Below are positions 24,371 to 34,717 of a stretch of DNA of 64,000 nucleotides, piece by piece (positions within the stretch are counted from its first letter, which is position 1; every line of letters starts with the position of its first letter). Position numbers and translations under genes: made by a program. The notes below the pieces were generated by a model, which worked only from the letters and a program-made list of their open reading frames with translations, made no database searches and had not been told where the DNA came from. The stretch comes from Mugil cephalus (taxonomy: Eukaryota > Chordata > Actinopteri > Mugiliformes > Mugilidae): contig NC_061775.1 of NCBI RefSeq assembly GCF_022458985.1, forward strand, positions 25,502,319 through 25,566,318, given 5' to 3'.

Positions 24371-27160
24371 AAATAAATTAATTGATTAATAAATAAGTAC
24401 AATCAAGCAGAGATAAATCTCGGACTCTGGCTTCAAACTTGCAAGATAGCGCCGCCCGGGAAAATAGTGCCAGTTTGACCATATTGATTCAGTCTATGGT
24501 GAGACATGATGAGCTTCTGCAGCTCAAGGGTGGTATCCCCTGACCCCCCTCCAGCCATGCCTCTTGCTAAGTGTGGCTAGTTAAGCCAATAAAGCCAATG
24601 CGGCATCATCCAAAGACACCATGAACTTCCACTGCAAGGTCAATGAGGGTGAAGAGAGACATAACAGCAAAGAGAACCCAAGCAAACACTATAAAACGCC
24701 GGTTGTTTTGCAGCCTCCAGGTTTCTATCCTTCCTGGAAGCTCGTTTCTCATGTTCACCCCACAGGAATCAAACCTGTGCAGACAGAATGGATTTATTCC
24801 AACCAGAAAGATCAATCAAAAACATCAAAATCAAATCAAGTGTCTGCATGGTTATTAGGTCTTAACGTCTTCCTTTTGACCAGATTATTAATCTTATTAG
24901 ACCAGTCTGTTGGAAAGTTGTTAGGAAGGAAGTTGTTAAATGAGTTTTTGTTCTGATTCAAGTCACTTTTAGTTTAAGTTAAGTCGGTGCACTTCAACAC
25001 CATCATTAGCAGCAGATCCAGCTCATGTGTGGATGCTCTTAATCCACTTCTGTGTGTTTCCAATTCAGAGTCCTTGAAGTAATAAATGAATGCGCTCATC
25101 AGTAATTTCTTAATAACAATACTTTGTCAGTTGACAGCTTTTTAATCAGCAGAATGGTCCGCTTTCAACCTTGGAGGGTTGATTCAGGATAAAACCGAAT
25201 AAAAACAGCTGTTCCCTGAAAACTCGTGTTATAAGTTCATCTGTGGATTTATCCGACTGTATTACATATCATAGTGCATTCATGCAGTTCCTTCCTGCTG
25301 TTTAATAAATTCGAGGTTAAACTTTTCAGTTTGCAGTAAGCAAAATATTTTATCGACCCTCTGCTCATCGTGAATAAAACGAACTGATGAATGAACTCCA
25401 CTCACTCAGTTTAGTGAGAGTGAGGTGCGTCCAAACTTTTGACTGGTAGTGTAATAATTTAAGCATTATATAAGATGTAATGTGTTCTCAGTGTGTGACA
25501 TATTTAAAAGTTAGAAGCAGACATCCTGCAGTTTGTACAAATTACACAAACAAAAAAATAAAACGTGTCTTTTCATGTCGCTGCAGGATTTCACTCTTAT
25601 CATTGCAAGACAAGAAAATATGAAAAAGAAACATTTAAGGGGGAAAAATGTGAAATGATATCAAATAAATGTCTGTTTTTTAACATAAAGGATCTGCAAA
25701 GTAAAATAAATATGTAAGGGTTTGGGTATAATTATGGACACTCACCTATAGATTAAGTTTATCATTTGTCTACTTGTTGCTAAAAAAGAACAGCATTAGT
25801 GATCACTCTGTGCACAGACAGCCTCATGCATTATGTTTCTTGTAACATCGTTTTCCCTAGTCTTGCGTTACAGCATCTGCTCGCCATCTGCTACAACATC
25901 ATTCAAAATGTTGACGGCGCAGGCCCTCCCAACTCTTGATTAACATTAAGATGGGATCTGGTTTAACACAAATGTTTGCATTAACCAAAAAAAAGTTTTT
26001 TCTTAACTTTAAAAAGTACCGCAAAACTCGCAGGCTGCAGTCCGGATCCAAATCCACCTCGACCATCCTCCGTCGACTGATGCAGCTCATGAGTGTAACA
26101 CTTCTATTTATTTACTTGAGATTTTATTTTTACTCCAACAGGATCAAGTCGGCTGTGACCTCCACCACTGAATGCAGTCGGATAAACTGTTTAGTTAAAA
26201 GCGGTAACTGGGAGACGAAGTTGCACGAGAAACTTAGACGCTACAAACAGCCTTTTGTGACACATCTACAACCAACAGTCCACATTGTCTGCTACTGGTT
26301 TGTCTGCAAAGTTTACCCTATAAGATGTCCTGCTAAATTCAGCAAGTGGTGCACACACAAACGATGCAATGACAGAAACAGGACTCCACTTCCTAAAACG
26401 AATGAGCAAACCCTCTGGTGCTCTTCAGTTTTAGGGATCTCAAAGTTGAAGGCATGACTTTACGTTTAAATAACGTTTTTTTTAATTGCAAACGTCCTCT
26501 TGAGCGCATCAGATGGCTGCTTACGTCCTAAAACGAATAGTTGTAGAGTTCCTGATTTAAATGAGTTGAATGATTTCTGCATTTGGATGTTTTGTGCTTA
26601 TAAGGCTGTTTTAAATCGGCCGTCTGCTTTAATCCAGGCACATCACTCAGGGGTTCAGAAGCCTTTTATTTTTTAATTTTTATTTCTGAATGTTGGCTCC
26701 GTATTGGAAAACGTTTCCCTCTGACACTGGTATGAAAGTTCCTCTTATTATATCAACGTGATAACATTTAATCACAAATGTCAAACTTTACAGAAACTGT
26801 TGAGCTTGGCAACATTGAAAGTGCTCCACTTAAAGCACGTTTGAACATTTTGCACGTGTAAAGGGCCAAATATATGATGAGCAACCGAGATATGGAAGTG
26901 TGTGGATTTTGGGGATGTTATTGGGGAGTAAATGCTGCATGTGCATTTGTTAACATAGTAATTTAGAGATGTAGATATTTAAAAAAGAAGAGTGTGTGAC
27001 TAACAGCTCTTAATGTTAATTAAATACATGTCCCTACTGCACCTTGCACAATAGTCCTGGATCTGCTGCTTAATTACAACCTCAAAGCAAACAACCATTC
27101 GCATCTGAAAGAACAAAAAACAAACAAACAAAAAAAAAAACCTTCCTCCAGCCAGGCTCC
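24371..27160. other. Intergenic upstream of rgs5, one unexplained open frame
   Basis: Largely AT-rich sequence. An open frame of 173 codons at 25936-26457 (+) is the longest in the window but has no recognised domain, atypical composition and no splice context, so I do not call it a gene. The 700 bases before the rgs5 promoter contain only A/T runs. Confidence 0.4.
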
Positions 27161-27161
27161 T

Positions 27162-27186
27162 CTGCTGCTGCTGCTGCTGCTGCTGC
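27162..27186 (+). repeat. CTG trinucleotide repeat in the rgs5 promoter
   Basis: Eight uninterrupted CTG units lie about 25 bp upstream of the inverted CCAAT box and about 65 bp upstream of the TATA box of rgs5. The tract is non-coding in this gene model. Its length could vary between individuals; this is inference. Confidence 0.85.
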
Positions 27187-27206
27187 CCGTCCTGCACACA
27201 TTCCAG

Positions 27207-27366
27207 TCTGATTGGCTTAGCTGTTGGCCCACAGCCCAAAGGGCGTCAGTATAAAACTCCCCATGAGCTGAGAGCCAGAGTCAGAAAGCAAAAAGGAACT
27301 CTGAGATTCACAGTGTCGGAAAAGCTGACTTGACTCTTCAAACACTAAAGCAGAAACCGTCGGACA
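27207..27366 (+). promoter_or_regulatory. rgs5: Core promoter and 5' UTR of rgs5
   Basis: TCTGATTGGCT (27207-27217) is an inverted CCAAT box identical over 11 bases to the one before the RGS16-like gene. A TATAAAA box follows at 27250-27256. Transcription should begin near 27280, giving a short unspliced leader before the ATG at 27367. Confidence 0.7.
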
Positions 27367-30300
27367 ATGTGTAAAGGATTAGCCGCCCTACCCCAAACCT
27401 GCATCGAAAGGTGAGACCGAGCTGCCTTTACCTTTATCTCTGACTGTCACCTCAGACCTATTTTTGTTTCACTCAAGAGCAGAAAAAGCTAATTTCGTTA
27501 AAAACTTTTTAATTTTGAATTTATGAACTGAATTTTTATTCTATCTTTATTTTTTATTTTTGTACGTATGCTTTGCTTTTTGAGTTTTACAATAGCTTAT
27601 GCGGATTAATCAGCGTAGCACAGAACCACTGATTGTATTGCTCGCACTTTAAGCCTAAGTGGAGGTCTGTTATAATCTGATTAACATTTTAAAAGGCGAA
27701 GCTGTTCGCATTGTTTGTTAAATAGTAAATGTCACATCACTGCACGATTTATCGTCCTTTTGACACTCAGAAAGAACCAGAATAATTATTAGATCAGTTA
27801 TTAATTACAGCGTTAATAAAATTGTGCCGTGTGATGCTGTTTTGAAGAACACGGAGATGTAAGAGTAAATTGTGACACCGATTATGAGATAAAGAGGTTT
27901 AACTGGGTCAATTAAGACTAAAAGCACTTCTTCTCCTAGTGCCACACGCTAAAAACTCCACGTTTGACAAATTGTTCAGCTGAGATTGAGTTTAATGTTG
28001 CGACTCCGTTACACAGAGCATGATAAAAATCTGGAAAGTTTAAACAAACACTTGATTATTATCACCTCGGCTCCTTAACGCTCCCCCACCCACCCCCCAT
28101 TCTGCCCCTTCACCCACCAGGGCCAAGGAGATCAAGTCGAAATTGGGAGTTTTACTGCAGAAGCCAGAAAATGCCATCGACCTCATCATCCCCTACCCGG
28201 AGAAGACTGAGAAGAAGCCGGAGAAGCTGCAGAAGTGAGTGTTCCTGTCGAATGTGTGTGTGTGTGTGTCTGAGCACTGGCTGGTGGTGAAGAGGGAGTC
28301 CAGAGCGCAGCAGAGCAGAGCAGGTGAAAGACGTGGAGATCAAAAGCTGGAGCTGAGCCTCTCCAGGCGCCGGGGAGGCCCGGACGTCAGCGCAAGATGG
28401 AACCAAGGCCGAGATGATTCGGTTTTACGATGCGCCACCGAGAGTTAAATTATATATGAGCGTTTGTTTCTTGCTGCCATAGCTTTATATGGAAGTCTGG
28501 TGAGGGGACAGTGTCCCTCTTTAGCTGGTGGGAAGCAGCTGTTTGTACGATGAAAACAGGATTAAATTGAATTTATAGTAAAGCTGAAAATCTGTACGAG
28601 ATGAGAAAACTGTATAGTTCTCTGCCCTTTAATCTGCTCGACATCATGTTAGTCTCTATGGAAACCCTGCTAACATAACAAAAGTTTACTTTTTGCAAAG
28701 CCCTTCACTCATCGGCTAACTCTTATAAAAATACGCCGCAGCTGCTTCGTTCAACTTTTTTCTTTCTTGTTGTTGTTCGAGGTTGTTTCCGAACCGATCT
28801 TTTGTCCCCGTATCTAAAAGCTTCGGCTCGGCGCCTGAATGCTTCCAGCTGATAGGACGTCAGGTGCAATCTGTTCCCAGGAAACATTCTGCAGGCTTTT
28901 AGCAGAAACTGAGCTCTCAGAAGTTTTCAGTGTGGTGTTGTGTGACTAGAAGCATGTGCCAAATGGGTATTCAAATACAGTTTTGATGCTTTCCAGCTTT
29001 GCTTCCATTGCATTTAACGGTGAAAAAGGGTTGTGTATTTTATCATTGCTAATAGCTGAAATTGAACTGAAGCGTGAAGCGGTGAAGCACTTTAACTTTG
29101 TCCAATTAGCCATCAACCAATGAAATGAAAGGGCATTTTCTTTTCCTTAAAAAGAACCATACATTTTACGCTACTATCACAGTTTTTGCTTCGTGCCAGA
29201 AGCAGTTCTGCATCGTGACCATCCTGACTTAAATAAATGAGCTTAATTATGCCGTTATCTTCAAATTGCATCCAGTCCTAGCCGCAGATAAGACTCACTC
29301 GAACCTTTCCCAGAACAACTAACCACCGTGTGATGTCAGTCTTGTTTACTCTGGGGACGTTTCAGACCAGTTCTTCTGAAGATGCTGATTTTCTTTTTTT
29401 TCTTGGGTACAGGCCGACTCCTGATGAAGCTGCTCAGTGGCGTGAGAGTCTGGACAGAGTCCTGAACAACAGCTGTAGGTCTCGTCTCTCCCATACTTCT
29501 TCTTCCGCACTTTTTCTCATACGTTCAAATTCACACTTATTGACTTCCATTGATTTTCCTGGTTTCCCAACCCATAACTGCACATAAACACAATTTAAAC
29601 CAGAAACTGTAAACCTTTCTTTGTTGAGCGACTTCCCATATTGTGCCCATTGTGACTGTGGTATCAGATTCCCAGATTAATACAAATAGAATCTACTTAT
29701 TTTAGCGTAAAGATTCAGGTTGATATGAAAAATGTAAAAAATTTTGAAATTTTTTGAAAATTTCATCTTCTATACAATTCAAACACTTCCACATTACTCC
29801 AGAAGTCTATAATTAATCTACTTCTCACATTATCTTTAGTTTTAATCTATTACCTTAATAAATAAATAAATAAATTGGAGTTGAGGTTTATCTCCGCACA
29901 AAATTGTCCTTGTTACGATTCAAGGAAGCCTATCTCTGCACGTCACAGTGTCCTTGCTTTAGTTTGCATCTTTCACTTCAATGACCGGTCGTCATTATAT
30001 AACCACTTGGTTTAAGTTTAACCTGTGCCAACGAGGAAAACATGCCTCGCCAGAGGCCTGATGACTTTCTGGCACACTGTTCAAACAGGTACAGTACACC
30101 TTGCAGGACTTGGCTAATAAATCAAATGTCCTGTAAGGCTGCTGGATGGAAACCATCTGTGTGTCCGTGGCGTTGTAATTGGGTGATAAAGGTAACGACT
30201 ATGAGGTTTTTATTAATGGACGCCGTGCACGTCCGTCCCAACAAAACAGAGATTTTTTGAAGAAACATCTGCCATAAAATTCAAAAAACTAAATGATCAG

Positions 30301-33300
30301 AAAAAGACAACGGCCACAGTGTAAAAAAGAAAAAAAATCACAATAAATGAGCACAGTTATGAAAAAGTAAACTGTCCTCCTAAAATAAAGCTGTTACGTA
30401 ATGATATAATCTGCTAATATAAACATTGTATAAGATGAAAACACATTTACGAGCAGCACGAATACCAGACGTCAAGCCTCTGGCTCTGCTGTTTACCTCA
30501 GAGAATGCGCGGCGAGCCAGCAAAGACTGATGATTAACCCTAATGGTTAATGGTATTTGGCCGTACGTGTAAACTCTCCAGCTAAAAAGTCACTTAAGTT
30601 CCCTCCCTGCGCATGAAACCAGAGCCACGTACGCATGCTACCGACCAGCTGATATGGGAACAGAGAGACATTTCCTCTGTGGGTGGTAAAAAGACCCTTG
30701 GAAGTGCCTCCTGCAGCACAGTCTGGGCCAGAGACATGTATGTTTCTCCAGTGTTTGCATGCTTCAGTACATATGCTATGGTTACATCTCCAGGGAGAAT
30801 TCTAAACCAGAGCTGATTTACCGCACGGTTGCTGTGATTATTTATCTACACGAGATAAATACATTATTCCTTATGGCTTCTTTCCTCATGGGATTCTCAG
30901 TGAGTTATTTCCTCTCATGCACGAAGCTGCCAACTTCCTTTGCTTTAAAGTTAAAAAAGTGCCTGATGCAACGTCGAGCATGCGACAGGAAACACAAGAA
31001 GGCTGCACAGGACACAATTGTGTCAAATTTCCAAACAGTTCTTTCATCATTAATTGATAGTTTCAGTTTCATTTTTTTTTTGAGCAACTGATGAAACTAA
31101 GGTCCAGCTAAGGTTTCTTGTTGCTTCACCTCGGACACACAAACAGCTTGTCATCAGTCCCTGTGCGTGTGCTTCTCTTTTTGTGTGTCCTTGTACTTAA
31201 ACGTCTTCCGAGGAAAAAAAAAAAAAAAGAAAATTGACAAAAAAGCCGCCGCTTGATTGCAACTCTAGCTATTCCGAACCAAAGTAGCCATTTAGATGGG
31301 AGATAAAAGGCCGAGGCCGTGGCAGGACCCTTATCATCTGTAGCACATGCTCGTTCAGACAATGGGACCTTTCTCTGGCATTGTGTTAAACCACAATGGA
31401 CTTCTCCGAAATTGAGTGTTTGTTTTATCAAGCACTATATCGGACCTTTATTTGGGCATGAGCAGCACGAGTACTTTTTGTGACTGCACAAATAATGCAG
31501 CTTTTTGACCCTTTTGTCTAAATGTATTTTTAAATTCGCTCATTTTATAACAGATACCAAATATGCATCTGCACCTCTTTTTTAAGGGCTGTGCCAGCTT
31601 TTAGTTTCTAGGTGATTCTTTTCTTTGTTGCTCATTTATTACATAAAAAAACAAAGCAATCCGTGACCCATTTATTCTTTTTGCTGCCGTCAAGGATAAG
31701 AGCTTGTGCTGCTGTTCGTTATTATAGTTTAGTGGAGTGTCATCTCATGGGAGGACAAATTGAAAACACATTTGTATGTGGTGATATGACATTTCAACAA
31801 GTAAAGACTCACCCGCAGTGATTTACAGGCTCTTAAATTAAATGACACGCTCTGAGGAGGAGGGAATATCACGTTAGCCCTTTTCTCTCTTAAGCCTGCA
31901 TTTCAGTGGCCTTTCTGGGAATATGACACCGCTTTCACACGTCCGCACTTAAGTTCATTTCTGTTTTTGTTTAATCAGTAAGACAAGTTTCAGAATTGCA
32001 CACTGAAAATCGCCCCCCCCGCCTCCTCTCCCTCTCTCTGACCTTCTCCCGTCTCTCTCCATCAGACGGCCTGGCTGCTTTCCGCAGTTTCCTGCAGTCC
32101 GAGTTCAGTGACGAGAACATCGAGTTCTGGATGGCCTGTGAGGAGTTCAAGAAGATCAAGAACCCCGTGAAGATGTCCGCCAAGGCCAAGAAGATCTACG
32201 AAGACTTCATCCAGTCCGAGGGACCCAGAGAGGTCAGGGTTCTCCGCTGACTTTATATAAACTCAACACCACGGGGAATAGAAATGGTTCATCTTCCAGT
32301 CAAACACATGAGGGTGGCTTCACGTCAAAAACGGACACAACGTGTTTCATTTCAGTTTAATATGAAACCACAGCCACTGAAACTAGTTTGCACATTAGTC
32401 GCATAGAATTAAATAGTAGAAATTTGGTGAAAATATAAATTATGCCGCAATTAGCCGCACTCACAGATTACTTTAATGATTGCAGGGAAGAGACTTTATA
32501 TCCCACTTTTAAGATCTAATCTGTTTCGGTCCTGCGTGCTTAATTCACATGTTTGACGCCGTAGGTGTGAGTGCAAAAAAAAGAAGCAGGGATTTTGTCA
32601 GGACGGAGGTATACAGTATGAGTAACTCAGTCCAAATGTCTACATTTCAGTTTACGGGTAAATGTTTGCAGACAAACTAGGAGCCTATGTAACGATTTGC
32701 ATACGTCCTAAGGAGCGAGAGCCTTTATCTAATCAGGGCACAAACGTGTGTGAAGGCGACGGCTTGATTGCAAACAGATGAGGTTACATGAGGAGAATGT
32801 ACCGAGACGCTGCTGCATGCCACTGAAACAGCGCAGGCACGAGAACACGCAGGTGAAAAACACGTGCTCACAACATTTTTTTGAGGACGTTTCTGAGGAA
32901 CGTGCCGTTCTTTTGGCTAAACGCTCCACGGACTTCAGTTTGTTGTTATAGCAAATTAAAAGGACTACTTTTTGTTCTTTGATTGAGGCTCCTGGCACCG
33001 AATCCGGCAACACTGATTAATGATTGTTTCTTTCTTTTTTACTTTTAATCACCGTCATGGATGCGGCCTTTTATTGCAGGTCCAGGAAGTTTGACAATCA
33101 GATCTGAAATACAAGGAATTTCCACTTGAATTTCCATTTTAATAATATGCTAAAAGAAAAAAAAATTAAGATTTGGAGTACGTAATTATACCAATCAGCT
33201 CCAACATTAAAACCACAAACATTGACCATCTTGGAACAATTTAATGGTCTGAGACATACGAGGTACGACGCACCTACACCAGACCAGGTACCCCCCCTCA

Positions 33301-34717
33301 ACCCATAGGACCCAAAGCCCCCCCACTAAAAACAGTGGACACCCCACTATGGCCCATGTCCATTCTCTGAGGAGTCACGACTGTTTTGGAGACAGAAGAG
33401 AGACCTACACAATATGAGGAGGGTGGTCATAATGTTATGCATCATCATTTGGTCTGATATGTTAGCCATAAAATACTGTAACGTTAAAAGGATGACGAGG
33501 AGTAATCAATAATATTCAGTTCATTGTGTTATTGTTATTTATTGTTGGAGCTGAAATAATTACTGTCGGCCATAACTACGCCAAAACAACAACATCTACA
33601 AACTTACGCCGCGTTTCAGTGCCTGGATTCCAGGTGTTTCTTCGTAATGCAGCGATCCATTTACTTCTCTTTTCTTTGGCAGTCTGGAGATATCCGTCTC
33701 TCCACTATTTTACAATTTAGACCCTATTACAGCCTCTGATTCAAACTAATGCCTTTTGCCACTCAGTGGCCGTAACCATGGAGACTTCACGTGCTGTGAC
33801 ATCACGTGCACATCCAGTTAAGCCCCGCCCCTCAAAAACATTGCAAATCGTGGGTCTATACTTCACAACACCCCTTCTATATACTCTACGACAGATTTTT
33901 ACTGCTTTTAATCGGGGGGTGGCACACGTTAGTCTTGGCCTGTAAACGCCATGAACCTGGAATTAGTTTTCAGATTCAGTTTTCAACTGAGATCCATCAC
34001 AGACTGTTTTAAATCAGCTGGACCTGATTTGTTTTTGAATTGTCTTCTGGCTTACTGACAATGCAGCTTGCACACTTCAAGCCCACTTTCATCACCCGGA
34101 CATCAAATAGTATTTCATTAGAGACGCCGCTCTTGTAAAAGCTGCTCTTGTTGCTTGCAGTTGACTCAGAGTATTAGATGCCATGAAAACCGTAGCCAAA
34201 GGTTGTGCACTGCTGTCATCACTGCTGCTCCTTCTCAGGCAGCAACATGTTTTCCTTCTAATTCAACCCTGCACTGCGCAAAAAATAAAACTGAACTGGA
34301 AAAAAGTAACTAATGACAAATAGCAGACTCCAGTAGATGGGTGCAAATTTGATGTGTATCTTTTTGACCAAATGTCAGTATTTGAGGAAGGAAAACGTGT
34401 TGACCTTTCCCGCGGCAGACAGTTTGACGTGACGCAGTGCTGAGAGAAGCATAGCTGGTTTATTGATTCCACGTATGGGAGGTCTTGTTGTTTTTTGTGC
34501 ACGACGTTTCCTCATCCCTTATCAAACATCTTGTCTCTTCCCCCCTCGACAGGTGAACATTGACCACTTCACCAAGGATGTGACCCTGAGGAACCTGGTG
34601 GACCTCTCCCCCGGGACCTTCGACCTGGCCCAGAAGAGGATCTTCGCCCTGATGGAGAAAGACTCCTTCAGTCGTTTCCTCCGTTCCGAGCAGTACCAGG
34701 ACCTCCTGGTCAACTAA
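27367..34717 (+). CDS. rgs5: Regulator of G-protein signalling 5
   Basis: Five coding exons: 27367-27410, 28121-28234, 29413-29474, 32066-32232 and 34553-34717; 183 aa, against 181 in human RGS5. The N-terminus [20 protein letters not shown] and the linker [15 protein letters not shown] are close to mammalian RGS5, which makes the assignment secure. The RGS domain covers about 66-181, with Asp89-Glu90-Asn91, Trp95, Asn143, Asp166 and Arg170 at the G-alpha contact positions. The protein ends in QDLLVN, without a long tail, as in RGS5. It accelerates GTP hydrolysis on Gi/Gq alpha and in mammals acts in pericytes and smooth muscle. Cys2 exposes it to the Cys/Arg N-degron pathway. Introns 3 (2.6 kb) and 4 (2.3 kb) are the largest; intron 4 holds two transposon relics. 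It converges with rgs4, 24.7 kb away. Confidence 0.96.
28251..28270 (+). repeat. Short GT dinucleotide repeat in rgs5 intron 2
   Basis: A run of about eight to nine GT units starts 16 bases after the exon 2 donor site. No other feature is evident in this intron. Confidence 0.7.
33185..33465 (+). mobile_element. Tc1-like element remnant in rgs5 intron 4
   Basis: CCCATGTCCATTCTCTGAGG, AGTCACGACTGTTTTGGAG and GGTCATAATGTTATGCATCA match the family at 14852-15207 and, reversed, at 52862-53160. It begins near CAGCTCCAACATTAAAACCA. It is internally deleted and non-coding. Confidence 0.6.
33590..33857 (-). mobile_element. THAP-encoding transposon remnant in rgs5 intron 4
   Basis: The - strand reads [19 protein letters not shown] (about 33675 down to 33619), a good match to the second half of a THAP DNA-binding domain. 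The outer edge at 33840-33857, read on the - strand, starts TATAGACCC and is followed by the GAGGGGCGGGGCTTAACTGG segment found in the other THAP-type copies here. One end and most of the coding part are missing. Confidence 0.6.

Noticed and set aside
24606..24956. Overlapping frames of 69, 111 and 71 codons
   Set aside because: Competing frames on both strands, no domain and no splice signals.
27162..27186. CTG repeat as a coding poly-glutamine tract on the - strand
   Set aside because: The - strand frame lies in the rgs5 promoter and has no gene structure.
28152..28448. Frames of 84 and 69 codons around rgs5 exon 2
   Set aside because: Out of frame with the verified exon and extending into intron and GT repeat.
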